NCBI RefSeq assembly: GCF_040187885.1
Contig: NZ_JBDPLH010000005.1
Location: 248,001 to 312,000, forward strand
Direction of reading: 5' to 3'
Source: Roseateles_E cavernae
GTDB lineage: Bacteria > Pseudomonadota > Gammaproteobacteria > Burkholderiales > Burkholderiaceae_C
Length of the DNA: 64,000 nucleotides
Shown: positions 20,963 through 32,480 of the stretch, in pieces
Layout: every line of letters starts with the position of its first letter
Position numbering within the stretch: the stretch's first letter is position 1
Position numbers and translations under genes: made by a program
Notes under the pieces: model-generated
The model's database searches: none
Seen by the model: only the letters and a program-made list of their open reading frames with translations
What the model was told of the DNA's origin: nothing

Positions 20963-21811
20963 ATGATGAGCAGCCGGGCCATCACGCCACACGAGCTTTC
21001 GCGCCGCCGCGCCCAGCTGGGCGATCTGCAGCGCTACCTGCTGACGCAGGAGCAGGAGTTCGGCGCGCTGCGCGATCAGGTGCAGGCCTTTGTCGGTCGC
21101 TATATCGAGGCCCTGGGGCCGCTCTATCTGGAGCTGGACGCGCTGGAATCGCAGCTCTTCTGTGCCACCCAATACCTCTACGAGGCGCTGCGCCGCAACG
21201 GCGTCGATGCCCGCGAACCGCGCGCACCGCAGGCCACCGCGCTGCCGCAGATCCCGCAGCTGCCGATGGGCGCGCCGCCGCCGGCCGAGCCCGAGGGCGG
21301 CCTGGTCGAGCTGGCCCCGCCCTCGCTGAAGCAGCTGTACCGGCGTGCTGCCATGCGCCTGCACCCCGACCTGGCGCCCAGCGATGCCGAGCGCCGCCAC
21401 CGCGAGCAGGCGATGATGACGGTCAACGAGGCCTATGCAGCCAATGACCGTAGCCGGCTCGAAACCCTGCTGCTGGCCGCCGGCGAGCATCCGGTCAAAG
21501 TCACCGGCGGCAATGCCGATGCGGTGCTCGAATGGCTGCGCCGCAGCGAGCTCGCGGTGCAGGGCCGGCTGCGCGTCGTGCAAGCCCATCTGGTGGCGCT
21601 GGCCGCGCACCCCATGCACCAGCTCTGCAAGGCCATCGTCCAGGCCGAGGCCAAGGGCCTGGACCCCTTGGCCGTGATGGCCAGCCGGCTGCGCACCCAG
21701 ATCGCCGAGCGCCGCCAGGAGCTCTATATCGGCCAGCGCCTGCAGCCCGAGTCGGGCATGGCGCAAGCCTTTCTGCACCGGCGCCAGGAGCGGCTGGGCG
21801 CCGGCCTCTGA
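20963..21811 (+). CDS. J-domain (DnaJ-like) protein
   Basis: The 282-residue protein has an N-terminal helical region (about 10-80, rich in Leu/Gln/Glu) and a Pro/Ala linker. A J domain at about 115-165 has the essential HPD tripeptide in RAAMRLHPDLAPSD and the helix IV-like MMTVNEAYAANDRSRL. No zinc finger or substrate-binding DnaJ region follows. Instead there is a further helical C-terminus with QIAERRQELYIG. It is probably a specialised Hsp70 co-chaperone; the client is unknown. It may start at either of two adjacent ATGs (20963 or 20966). It is monocistronic and convergent with polA. Confidence 0.8.
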   Translation: MMSSRAITPHELSRRRAQLGDLQRYLLTQEQEFGALRDQVQAFVGRYIEALGPLYLELDALESQLFCATQYLYEALRRNGVDAREPRAPQATALPQIPQLPMGAPPPAEPEGGLVELAPPSLKQLYRRAAMRLHPDLAPSDAERRHREQAMMTVNEAYAANDRSRLETLLLAAGEHPVKVTGGNADAVLEWLRRSELAVQGRLRVVQAHLVALAAHPMHQLCKAIVQAEAKGLDPLAVMASRLRTQIAERRQELYIGQRLQPESGMAQAFLHRRQERLGAGL

Positions 21812-21841
21812 GCGCGGCGCCTGAGTGCGTCTTAGCGCGCT

Positions 21842-24601
<2,760 letters not shown>

Positions 24602-24653
24602 GGTCAGCGATTGTCGTTCAAGCCACAAGAGCGGGCCGCCTTAGAATGGCAGC

Positions 24654-24947
24654 ATGCACCGAATCCCCGCCCTCCTCGCCCTGCTGCTGGCCGCCGGCGC
24701 CCCGCTCGCTCATGCTGCGGACGCGCCCGATGCGCGCGTCCAGCAGATCGTCGTGGAGGACGACCATACCCGTGTCGAGGAACTGCGTGTGCGCGGCCAG
24801 GCCCAAAAGGTCACGGTCCAGAACAAGAACAGCAGGCTGCCGGCCTATGAGATCGTCACCGGCGACGGCAGCCGCGACCTCTCCGCCGGCGCCAACACCT
24901 CCCGTGGCGCCGCCGGCCAGCGCGTCTGGCGCCTGCTGGATTTCTGA
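24654..24947 (+). CDS. DUF2782 family small secreted protein
   Basis: The 97-residue protein has a signal peptide (residues 1-21, LLALLLAAGAPLAHA). The DUF2782 core is VRVRG-like: EELRVRGQAQKVTVQN, then PAYEIVTGDGSRDLS, ending in GQRVWRLLDF. It lies between polA and thrB, a conserved Burkholderiales position, 44 bp upstream of thrB. The function is unknown and a periplasmic location is predicted. Confidence 0.8.
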   Translation: MHRIPALLALLLAAGAPLAHAADAPDARVQQIVVEDDHTRVEELRVRGQAQKVTVQNKNSRLPAYEIVTGDGSRDLSAGANTSRGAAGQRVWRLLDF

Positions 24948-24991
24948 CCACCGCGCCCGCGCCAGCGGCGCGGCCGGCCACCTCTTCCGAC

Positions 24992-25963
24992 ATGGCAGTT
25001 TTTACCGAAGTCACGCACGAGCAGGCCCAGGCCCTCGTTGATCGTCTGAGCCTGGGCCAGGTCCAGGCCCTGCGCGGCATCACCGCCGGCATCGAGAACA
25101 CCAACTACTTCCTCAGCACCGACCGCGGCGAGTTCGTGCTGACGGTGTTCGAGCGCCTGTCCTTCGAGCAGCTGCCCTTCTATCTGCAGCTGATGAAGCA
25201 CCTGGCCACCCATGGCCTGGCCGTGCCCGATCCGCAGGCCGATGGCGGTGGCGCCATCCTGCACGAGATCGGCGGCAAGCCGGTGGCCGTGGTGAACCGC
25301 CTGCGCGGCGGCCACCAGCTGGCACCCGACGTCTTCCATTGCGAGCAGGTCGGCGCGGCGCTGGCCCGCATGCATCTGGCCGGCCAGGACTTCCCGCTGC
25401 ACCAGCCGAATCTGCGCGGCCTGCCCTGGTGGGCCGAGACCGTGCCGGTGGTGCTGCCGCATCTGATGCCGGCTCAGGCCGAGCTGATACAGGCCGAGTT
25501 GAGCTACCAGCAGCAGCTCGCCGCCTCGCAAAGCTATGGCGAGTTGCCGCGCGGCCCCATCCATGCCGATCTGTTTCGCGACAACGTGATGTTCGAGGGC
25601 CTGCCCGGCCGCGAGCGGCTGACCGGCTTCTTCGACTTCTATTTCGCCGGTGTCGACACCTGGCTGTTCGACCTGGCCGTCTGCATCAACGACTGGTGCA
25701 TCGATCTGGCCAGCGGCCGTCTCGATGAGCTGCGCGCCCAGGCCTTTGTCGACGCCTACGAATCGGTGCGGCCGCTCAGCGGCACCGAGCACCGCCTGCT
25801 ACCGGCGCTGCTGCGCGCGGCGGCCCTGCGTTTCTGGATCTCGCGCCTGTGGGACTTCCATCTGCCGCGCGACGCCGCCCTGCTCAAACCCCATGACCCC
25901 GGTCATTTCGAGCGCGTGCTGCGCGAGCGCATCGCCGCGCCCTGGCACGCGATCAAGGCCTAG
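24992..25963 (+). CDS. thrB: Homoserine kinase (aminoglycoside-kinase-like fold)
   Basis: This enzyme phosphorylates homoserine in threonine synthesis. The 323-residue protein belongs to the ThrB2/APH family rather than the GHMP family. Markers are ITAGIENTNYFLSTDRGEFVLTVFE near the N-terminus (lobe with the nucleotide loop), the catalytic Brenner motif IHADLFRDNVMF (about 190-202), and the metal-binding GFFDFYFAGVDTWLFDLA. It lies 44 bp behind DUF2782 and 5 bp ahead of a membrane protein gene, so the three are probably one operon. Confidence 0.93.
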   Translation: MAVFTEVTHEQAQALVDRLSLGQVQALRGITAGIENTNYFLSTDRGEFVLTVFERLSFEQLPFYLQLMKHLATHGLAVPDPQADGGGAILHEIGGKPVAVVNRLRGGHQLAPDVFHCEQVGAALARMHLAGQDFPLHQPNLRGLPWWAETVPVVLPHLMPAQAELIQAELSYQQQLAASQSYGELPRGPIHADLFRDNVMFEGLPGRERLTGFFDFYFAGVDTWLFDLAVCINDWCIDLASGRLDELRAQAFVDAYESVRPLSGTEHRLLPALLRAAALRFWISRLWDFHLPRDAALLKPHDPGHFERVLRERIAAPWHAIKA

Positions 25964-25968
25964 AAAAG

Positions 25969-26805
25969 ATGTCCATGCTTTTGCATTTGCAAACCGTACC
26001 GGCCCGCAACGGCCTACTGTGGGTGCGCCACGGCTTCAAGGTGTTCCAGCGCAAGCCGCTGGCCATCAGCGGCCTGTTTGCGATGTTTCTGTTCGCGGGC
26101 TTTGCCTTGCTGCTGCTGCCGGTGCTGGGCTCGATGCTGCTGCTGATGGCGCTGCCGCTGCTGAGCCTGGGCTTCATGCTGGCCACCCATCTGGTGCTGC
26201 AGAACCAGACCCCCACCGCCGCCGTCTTCATCGCGCCGCTGAAACTGACACCGCAGCGCCGCAACACCCAGCTGGCGCTGTGCGGCGCCTATGCGCTGGC
26301 CACCGTGCTGATCATGCTGCTCAGCAACTGGGTGGACGGCGGCGCGTTCGAAGCCTTGCAGCAGCTGCTGGCCAAGCCCGAAGCCAACGATCCGGCCTAT
26401 GAGAAGGCGGTCGAGGCCGCGCTGGCCGAGCCGAGCTTGATGTGGGGCATGATGACGCGGCTGGGCCTGGCTGCCCTGCTCTCGGTGCCCTTCTGGCATG
26501 CACCGGCCCTGGTGCACTGGGGCGGTCAGGGCGCGCTGCAGGCACTGTTCTCCAGCACCCTGGGCATCTGGCGCAACAAGGCCGCCTTCGCGCTGAACGC
26601 GCTGGTCTGGGCCGCACTGGTCGTCGGCCTGGCCCTGCTGGTCAGCCTGGTCGTCAGCCTGCTGGGCATGGGTCAGCTGCTGCCGATGCTGGCCCTGCCG
26701 CTGGGCCTGTTCCTGTCCAGCGTGTTCTACGCCTCGCTGTACTTCACCTTCGTCGACTGCTTCATGTTCGGCGCACCGCGCGAGCTGCCGGGCGAGAAGG
26801 CCTGA
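25969..26805 (+). CDS. BPSS1780-family membrane protein
   Basis: The 278-residue protein begins with a short cytoplasmic stretch containing ARNGLLWVRHGFKVF and KPLAISGLF. It has six or so hydrophobic segments (about 34-55, 58-75, 100-118, 160-180, 200-235, 240-262). The N-terminal signature matches the BPSS1780 family of uncharacterised betaproteobacterial membrane proteins. Its distance of only 5 bp from thrB implies cotranscription. No catalytic motif is recognised. It is convergent with the siderophore locus. Confidence 0.75.
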   Translation: MSMLLHLQTVPARNGLLWVRHGFKVFQRKPLAISGLFAMFLFAGFALLLLPVLGSMLLLMALPLLSLGFMLATHLVLQNQTPTAAVFIAPLKLTPQRRNTQLALCGAYALATVLIMLLSNWVDGGAFEALQQLLAKPEANDPAYEKAVEAALAEPSLMWGMMTRLGLAALLSVPFWHAPALVHWGGQGALQALFSSTLGIWRNKAAFALNALVWAALVVGLALLVSLVVSLLGMGQLLPMLALPLGLFLSSVFYASLYFTFVDCFMFGAPRELPGEKA

Positions 26806-26815
26806 CCGGGCCTCG

Positions 26816-27976
26816 TCAGGCCGCCAGGCGGCTGCCCATCAGGCGCCGGTACCACTGGTGGAAGTGCTGCATACCGTCCTCCAGCGGCGACTGATAGGGG
26901 CCGGTTTCCGAGACCCCGCGCGCCAGCAGCGCCCGCCGCCCGGCGTCCATGCGCTCGCCGATCTCGTCGTCCTCGCGGGCCGTCTCCATATAGGCGGCGC
27001 GATGCGCTTGGACGAACTCGGGCTCGAAGGCGGCGATCTCCTCGGGATAGTAGAACTCCACCACATTGAGCGTGTCCTGCGGACCTTGGGGATACAGCGT
27101 CGACAGCACCAGCACATGGGGGTAGAGCTCGATCATATGGGTCGGGAAATAGGTCACCCAGATCGCGCCGAAGTCCGGCGCACTGCCGCCTCGATAGCCG
27201 AGCAGGCGCTCGTGCCAGTCGCGGTAGATCTCCGACCCGGGCACGCCCAGCGCCTGGTGCACACCGACCCGCTGCATGCTGTACCAGTCGGCGAACTCCC
27301 ACTGCAGATCGGCGCAGCTGACGAAGCCGCCCAGGCCCGGGTGGAAGGGCGCGACATGGTAGTCCTCCAGATAGACCTCGATGAAGGTCTTCCAGTTGTA
27401 GCGGCAGGCATGGACCTCGACATGGGCCAGCACGTAGTCGGAGAAGTCGAACTCGGGCCGCGCGAACAGCGCCGCCATGTCCTGGGCCGGCTCGCGCAGC
27501 CCCTCGAACAGCAGGCCATGGCAATGGCGCAGCGGGAAACGCTGCAGGTTCTTGCAGGGCTTGGCGTCGAACTGCGGCGCGCCCAGCAGCGCGCCGCGTT
27601 CGTCATAGGTCCAGCGATGCAGCGGGCAGACGATGTGGCCGCCCGAGGCGCCCAGATTCCCGCTGCCATGCGCCGGGCCCGCCACGTCTGCGGCGCTGCC
27701 GCCCAGCATCAGGGCCTGGCGATGCCGGCAGACATTGGACAGCAGCTCGACGCCCTGACCATGGCGCAGCAGTACACGGCCACCACCCTCCTGTGCCAGG
27801 CGACGCCAGTCGCCGATTTCTGGCACCGCCTTCTCGTGCCCGATATAGCGGGCAGACTGGCCGAAGATCAGCTCCTGCTCGCGCGCGAACAGCGCGGCAT
27901 CGAAGTAGGCGTTGACAGGGAGTTGAGGGCCGCTGACCCGCTGCAAGTTCGCCAGACGGGCGACAACATTGTTCAT
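26816..27976 (-). CDS. Rieske non-heme iron oxygenase of the siderophore locus (AlcE-like)
   Basis: The 386-residue ring-hydroxylase alpha-subunit fold has Rieske ligands at C83/H85 and C117/H120. The mononuclear iron site has H207 and H212 in VYLEDYHVAPFHPG. The loop between the Rieske halves is 31 residues, versus 17 in the paralogue at 54834-55949, that is a 14-residue Gly/Ala-rich insertion. The two proteins otherwise align end to end, sharing near-identical stretches such as GPYQSP-EDGM-HFH-WYRR. In Bordetella, alcE, a Rieske gene, belongs to the alcaligin operon. A C-hydroxylation of the diamine precursor is the inferred role. The start has GGAGA 5 nt upstream. The gene lies 72 bp behind the FhuF-like gene. 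Confidence 0.82.
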   Translation of the reverse strand: MNNVVARLANLQRVSGPQLPVNAYFDAALFAREQELIFGQSARYIGHEKAVPEIGDWRRLAQEGGGRVLLRHGQGVELLSNVCRHRQALMLGGSAADVAGPAHGSGNLGASGGHIVCPLHRWTYDERGALLGAPQFDAKPCKNLQRFPLRHCHGLLFEGLREPAQDMAALFARPEFDFSDYVLAHVEVHACRYNWKTFIEVYLEDYHVAPFHPGLGGFVSCADLQWEFADWYSMQRVGVHQALGVPGSEIYRDWHERLLGYRGGSAPDFGAIWVTYFPTHMIELYPHVLVLSTLYPQGPQDTLNVVEFYYPEEIAAFEPEFVQAHRAAYMETAREDDEIGERMDAGRRALLARGVSETGPYQSPLEDGMQHFHQWYRRLMGSRLAA

Positions 27977-27999
27977 CGGATTCTCCAGGCATGGGCCGC

Positions 28000-28019
28000 G
28001 CGCCGGCGCGTGCCGGCGC
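28000..28019 (-). repeat. Stable hairpin between the FhuF-like and Rieske genes
   Basis: A perfect 8-bp GC stem (GCGCCGGC / GCCGGCGC) with a GCGT loop lies in the 72-bp intra-operon gap. No T run follows on the minus strand, so it is more likely an mRNA-stability or processing element than a terminator. Confidence 0.5.
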
Positions 28020-28048
28020 TGGTGTTGCGCGACAGAAATGCGCCCGGT

Positions 28049-28786
28049 CTAGGCGGGTTCGGCCTGCAGGCGGCCGATGCGCGCGTCGCGCGAGAGCTTG
28101 GGGCAGGTGCTGCAGTACTCGCCGTCGCGGCGGCGGAAGTAGTGGCAGCAGACCTTGCGATCCAGCGCCAGCGCGGCGGTGCCGTCGCGCGCGCGGTAGG
28201 CGAAGAAGCCGCAGCCGCCGGCAATGCCTAGCTGGGCCAGCCACTGCGCGCCCAGCGCTTCGAGATCGGCCAGCGCCGGCCGGGCGCGTTGAAGGCACAG
28301 CAAGGCGCCCAGCACGCATTCCGCCTGCAGACGCTCAGCGGCGCGCGCATGCAGGCTCACCGAGGCCGCCAGCGCGGCACGCGTGGCCTGGCAGAGCGCG
28401 CGCAGCTCCTCGGCCGCCAGGCCGATGCGCTGAGCCAGCGTGGGCGCGGCTCGCGGCGCATGCGGCGGCAGCAGCAACGCGTTCGGAAAGCCCTGTGCTA
28501 CCGGCTGGGCCAGGCCGCCCAGGCATGGCACGGCGCTGCCCAGGTGCGCGGCGATCACGCTCAGATAGACGGGCTGCCAGATCGCCAGCCCCCAGCAGCG
28601 CAGCGCCAGGTAGTGCGGGCCGGCCTCGGGATAGGCCAGCGCCCAGTGGCGGCACAGGGCTTCGAAGGACTCAGCGTCCTCCAGGCGCAGCGCCCCGGCG
28701 GGCGCGAGCTCACCCTGGGCAGCACGCAAGCCCGGCACCAGCTGCTCCGCCAGCCCCAGCAAGCGGCCGAGCTCGGGATTGCTCAC
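28049..28786 (-). CDS. FhuF-like siderophore ferric-iron reductase (AlcD position)
   Basis: The 245-residue protein ends with the FhuF [2Fe-2S] ligand pattern CC-x10-C-x2-C (C213, C214, C225, C228, in KVCCHYFRRRDGEYCSTCP). In FhuF, such a cluster reduces Fe(III)-hydroxamate siderophores in the cytoplasm to release iron. The N-terminal two thirds are Ala/Leu-rich and less conserved. The start is GTG at 28786, overlapping the synthetase stop as GTGA, so translation is coupled. By position it corresponds to the gene between the alcC and alcE types. Reductase function is inferred from the ligand motif. Confidence 0.8.
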   Translation of the reverse strand: MSNPELGRLLGLAEQLVPGLRAAQGELAPAGALRLEDAESFEALCRHWALAYPEAGPHYLALRCWGLAIWQPVYLSVIAAHLGSAVPCLGGLAQPVAQGFPNALLLPPHAPRAAPTLAQRIGLAAEELRALCQATRAALAASVSLHARAAERLQAECVLGALLCLQRARPALADLEALGAQWLAQLGIAGGCGFFAYRARDGTAALALDRKVCCHYFRRRDGEYCSTCPKLSRDARIGRLQAEPA

Positions 28787-30666
28787 ACCAGACTTTCCGC
28801 CACGACCGGTGCCGCGGCCGCCGCTGCACGACGGAACGGAGCGATCGGATTGCGCAGATGGCCGGCCATCTTGAGGCTGGAGGCCGGATCGGCCAGATTC
28901 ACCATCTGCACGTTGTTACCCAGCTGCAGGCGATTCAGGCAGGAATGCAGGAACTCCGGCATGAACATGTCGTAGCACGCGAACTGGGCGGCCAGCTGGG
29001 GCTGCGAGTCCTGGTAGTCGGACACGCAATCGGCCACCGCGCGCCAGAAGTCGTCCTCCTCGCAGCAGCCGTACTCGACCAGCAACTGGTTGACGTGGCG
29101 CAGCACGCCGTCGAACACATCGATGAAGATGCCGAGCAGCTTGAAGTCATCCGGCACCTCGACCGCCAGGCGTTCGACGCGCTCGGGCAGGCTGGCCTTG
29201 ACCGAGATGTCGAGAATGGCGCACTCCTCGGCGATGTCCTTCATGATGGCGCGCACCGGCACATGGCCGTCCAGCACCAGGATCAGGTTCTCGCCGTGCG
29301 GCATGAAGCTCAGCTCATACCTGTAGAAGCAATGCAGCAGCGGCGTCAGATAGGCGCGCAGATAGCGGCGCAGCCAGGTCGCCGTATCCAGGCCCGAGCG
29401 CTCGATCAGCAGCGGCAGCAAGGCCTGCCCCTCCTTGTCGACATGCAGCAGCGCGGCCATCGTCATCAAACGCTCGCCCGGCTGCAGCAAGGGCAGCGGG
29501 CTCTCGCGCCAGAGCGCCGAGAACATCTTCTTGTAGGGCGTGTCCGCCGGGATCGCGGCCTCGTAGTAGAAGTTGCGAAAACCGATCGACGCAACCTCGC
29601 GCAGCAGGGTGAAGCCGTTGGCGCGCAGCACCGGGTCGTCGTCGACCAACTGCTTCAGGTATTCGTTGATGGCCGGTGTGCCCGACATGTAGTACGGCGA
29701 CAACCCGCGCATAAAGCCCATGTTCAGAATGGACAGCGAGGTCTTCACATAGCGCTTGCTGCGGTCCGAGGCATTGAAGAAGGTGCGGATCGACTGCTGG
29801 GCCGTGTAGCGGTCGGCGCTGTAGTCCAGGCAGACGATCTTGCGCTGCGCCACATAGCCGGCAAAGGCGATCGACAGCTTGTTGAACCATTGCCAGGGGT
29901 GGGCCGGCATGAACCAGTAGTCCTGCGGTGCCAGGCCCAGCTCGCGCAGCTGGCGACGGAAGCCCTCGACCGTCGCCTCACCCAGCTCCTCGGCCAGCAG
30001 CTGCTCGTAGCTGAGCGAGGAAATGCTGGCGAAGGCCGCATGGCTTTTGTGCACCGCCAGCCAGATCACGCGGATCGCCGCGCCGGCCTCGGGCGCATAG
30101 GCGCGGTAGTCGATCGCATTGAAACCCAGCCGGCCGTTGTTGGCGACGAAGCCGGGATGGCCTTCGATCATCGCCGCCTCGATCAGCTGGAAGTCCTCGG
30201 TCTCGGCCAGCACAGCACTGTCGGGGGCATCGGCCTTGCTGCGCTTGTAAGCGCTGCCGAACAAGGTGCTGCTGATCTCATCCAGATAGATCGGCAGCAG
30301 CTCCTCGCGGATACCCAGGCGCTGGCGGCACTCGATGATGAACTGCAGCGCATCGAGCGGCCGCTCGACGCCGTCGACCAGCCGATGGATCGAGACCGGA
30401 TCGATGTACCAATGGCGCAGCGCCAGGCGCCGGGCCTGGAACTGGTAGCTGACGCTGCCGTCGTCGGACCGTACGCGGTAGGCCGCGAACAGGCCCGGTT
30501 GCGCCTGCAGCGGCTCCAGCGGCTCGGGTTCGATGATCAGCTCGTGGGCATACTCGGCCAGCGCCTTGCGCAGCAGCAATCGATTGGCCTGGGCCCAGAC
30601 CTCCGGCGTCAGATGGGCGGCAACCGCAGCCGGTCGCTCGCTGAGAGTGGCGATGTCGAGATTCAT
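28783..30666 (-). CDS. alcC: NIS siderophore synthetase (IucA/IucC family, AlcC/DesD type)
   Basis: The 627-residue ATP-dependent synthetase joins carboxylates to hydroxylamines without a ribosome or NRPS. Family motifs are EGHPGFVANNGRLGF (about 180), HKSHAAFASISS, the AHPWQWFN motif near 265, KTSLSILNMGFMRG near 335 and the C-terminal IucA/IucC ferric-reductase-like part (about 430-600). The GHPGFVANNGR variant is that of the type C group, whose members dimerise and cyclise N-succinyl-N-hydroxy diamines (alcaligin, putrebactin, desferrioxamine). It overlaps the acyltransferase by ATGA and the FhuF-like gene by GTGA. Confidence 0.92.
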   Translation of the reverse strand: MNLDIATLSERPAAVAAHLTPEVWAQANRLLLRKALAEYAHELIIEPEPLEPLQAQPGLFAAYRVRSDDGSVSYQFQARRLALRHWYIDPVSIHRLVDGVERPLDALQFIIECRQRLGIREELLPIYLDEISSTLFGSAYKRSKADAPDSAVLAETEDFQLIEAAMIEGHPGFVANNGRLGFNAIDYRAYAPEAGAAIRVIWLAVHKSHAAFASISSLSYEQLLAEELGEATVEGFRRQLRELGLAPQDYWFMPAHPWQWFNKLSIAFAGYVAQRKIVCLDYSADRYTAQQSIRTFFNASDRSKRYVKTSLSILNMGFMRGLSPYYMSGTPAINEYLKQLVDDDPVLRANGFTLLREVASIGFRNFYYEAAIPADTPYKKMFSALWRESPLPLLQPGERLMTMAALLHVDKEGQALLPLLIERSGLDTATWLRRYLRAYLTPLLHCFYRYELSFMPHGENLILVLDGHVPVRAIMKDIAEECAILDISVKASLPERVERLAVEVPDDFKLLGIFIDVFDGVLRHVNQLLVEYGCCEEDDFWRAVADCVSDYQDSQPQLAAQFACYDMFMPEFLHSCLNRLQLGNNVQMVNLADPASSLKMAGHLRNPIAPFRRAAAAAAPVVAESLV

Positions 30667-31271
30667 GGGGGGACTTGCTCCTGGATGGTGGCCGTGGCCT
30701 GTTCAAAATCCCGCCTGGTGCAGAAGGCGAGGCTGGCGATCTTTTCGGTGAAGACGACATCGCGCTCGTAGACGAAGCCGGCCGAGCGGTTCAGCGCATG
30801 GATCTTGTGGTTGCCGGCATCGGGCTCGACGGCGATGCGCCGCGCGCCCAGATGCACGAACATGAAGCGCATCAGCGCATGGAAGGCGGCGCGCGAGAAG
30901 CCGGCAATGCGCCGCTGCGCGGGCGGGCCGACGAAGATGTGCATGCCCAGGTCGCCCGGCTGCACCGGATAGAACTCGCGGATGCGGTCGTGCGCCGGGT
31001 CGTAGCATTCGGCCAAGAAGGCCGGCAGCCCGTGATGCCGGACCAGGTAGGCGCTGGCATGGCCCGAGTCCATCAGCGCCCGGTAGATCCGCTCCACCTC
31101 GTCCGCGCTCTTGTCCTGCATCAGCCAGAACGCGGCCCGCGGCTCGGTGAACCAGCGGTGCAGCAGCGCGATGTCCTCGGGCAGGCGCAGCAACTCGAAG
31201 ACGAAGCCGTCAGCATCGCGATAGGGCCGCCGGACCGCGTCGGCGCGGCGGTGCTGGGCATCAGCCGGCAT
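30663..31271 (-). CDS. alcB: GNAT acyltransferase for N-hydroxy diamine (AlcB/IucB-like)
   Basis: The protein has about 202 residues with the single-domain fold seen in IucB/AlcB siderophore acyltransferases. Motifs include LLHRWFTEPRAAFWLMQDKS, ECYDPAHD-IREFYPVQPGD, LGMHIFVG and the C-terminal RIAVEPDAGNHKIHALNRSAGF, which forms the CoA-binding and dimer region. It is expected to transfer a succinyl or acetyl group to the hydroxylamine made by the N-hydroxylase. The ATG at 31271 is preceded by GGAGG 9 nt upstream, which decides it over an earlier ATG at 31301. It overlaps the MFS gene by 11 bp and alcC by 4 bp. Confidence 0.88.
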   Translation of the reverse strand: MPADAQHRRADAVRRPYRDADGFVFELLRLPEDIALLHRWFTEPRAAFWLMQDKSADEVERIYRALMDSGHASAYLVRHHGLPAFLAECYDPAHDRIREFYPVQPGDLGMHIFVGPPAQRRIAGFSRAAFHALMRFMFVHLGARRIAVEPDAGNHKIHALNRSAGFVYERDVVFTEKIASLAFCTRRDFEQATATIQEQVPP

Positions 31272-32466
31272 GGGCGGGCACCTCCGCGCCGGGGCTGGCA
31301 CTGGGCACGCGCAGGATGCAGCGGTCCAGCAGCGCGGTCAGCACGAAACCGCCGGCCGCCAGCATGAACGGCAGGGCCAGGCCGTGTCGCTCGACGATGG
31401 CGCCGGCCGCGAACGAGGACAGCAGCACGCCCAGGTTCTGGAAGAAATTGGTGATGCTGTAGTCCTGCGCATAGCGCCGCGGCGTCGACAGGCGGAACAG
31501 GTTCACCTCCAGCTTGACGATGATCTGGAACAGCGACCAGCCGTACAGCACCCGTCCCAGCACGATCAACAACGGCTCCGGTGCGGCCTGCAGCAGCAGG
31601 CCGGCAGCGCCCAGCAGCAGATTGCCCAGCGTGTGATCGGGCTGCCTGCCGCCGCGCGCGCGGATGCGGGCCTGCAGCCACAGCGCCAGCAGTGCGACAG
31701 CACCGGGAATTGCGAAGGCCGCGCCCGACAGCAGCTCGCTGGGATTGCCGCTGGCGCGTTGCCAGTACAGCGCGAAGAACGGGCGTATCAGGTAGGCGCT
31801 GAAGTCGAACATCAGCATCACCAGGGCCAGCCGCAGGACGGGCAGGCGGGCGCGCCAGTCCCAGCGCGCTTGCGCCGTGGGCGGCGCCGCTGCGTCGACG
31901 CTGCCGTTGACCGGCACGATCTTGCCACTGCGTATCAGGTGGATGCAGACCGCCATCTGAAAGAAGTCGCCGGCCGCCATCGCATAGATGCCGGCACGCG
32001 GCCCCCAGCTTTGCAGCACGAAGCCGCCGACCACGGCACCGAAGATGGCACCGAAATGCACGATCACCGACAGCATGCCTATCGTCGCCGCATGCTGGTC
32101 CTTGGGCGTCAGCCGCATCAGATAGGGGTACATCAGCAGATAGCTGCTCTTGCACATGAACATCAGCATCGACAGCAGCCAGAAGCTGGGCACGTCGGGC
32201 GCCCGGTCGCACAGCAGGCTGAAGCAGCCGGCCGCGCACTGCGTGTAGACCAGCAGGCGCAGCGGCTCGATACGGCGCGCGACGCGCGCCCACAGCGGCA
32301 AGGTCGCCATCACCGCGACCGAGATCGCCGCCACATAGGCACCGGCATGGACCGGGTCGTCCAGCCCGTAGCGGGCGCTGAAGAACTGCGGGTAGAACGG
32401 AATCAGGATGGCATCGCTGATGACGGCCAACAGCGTCATCGTCAGGATGTGCAGGCGCAGGCTCAT
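31261..32466 (-). CDS. MFS transporter, probable siderophore exporter
   Basis: The 401-residue protein has about 12 hydrophobic helices. It has an N-terminal DAILIPFYPQFF segment and an acidic/basic loop near LWARVARRIEPLR between helices 2 and 3, as in the major facilitator superfamily. Its position inside the siderophore operon, 14 bp after the N-hydroxylase, points to secretion of the finished siderophore; in Bordetella this role is played by the MFS protein AlcS. Uptake of the ferric complex across the inner membrane is the alternative. No ABC importer for the siderophore is present in the window. Confidence 0.8.
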   Translation of the reverse strand: MSLRLHILTMTLLAVISDAILIPFYPQFFSARYGLDDPVHAGAYVAAISVAVMATLPLWARVARRIEPLRLLVYTQCAAGCFSLLCDRAPDVPSFWLLSMLMFMCKSSYLLMYPYLMRLTPKDQHAATIGMLSVIVHFGAIFGAVVGGFVLQSWGPRAGIYAMAAGDFFQMAVCIHLIRSGKIVPVNGSVDAAAPPTAQARWDWRARLPVLRLALVMLMFDFSAYLIRPFFALYWQRASGNPSELLSGAAFAIPGAVALLALWLQARIRARGGRQPDHTLGNLLLGAAGLLLQAAPEPLLIVLGRVLYGWSLFQIIVKLEVNLFRLSTPRRYAQDYSITNFFQNLGVLLSSFAAGAIVERHGLALPFMLAAGGFVLTALLDRCILRVPSASPGAEVPAHAG

Positions 32467-32480
32467 GGCGGGGTCCTGGC

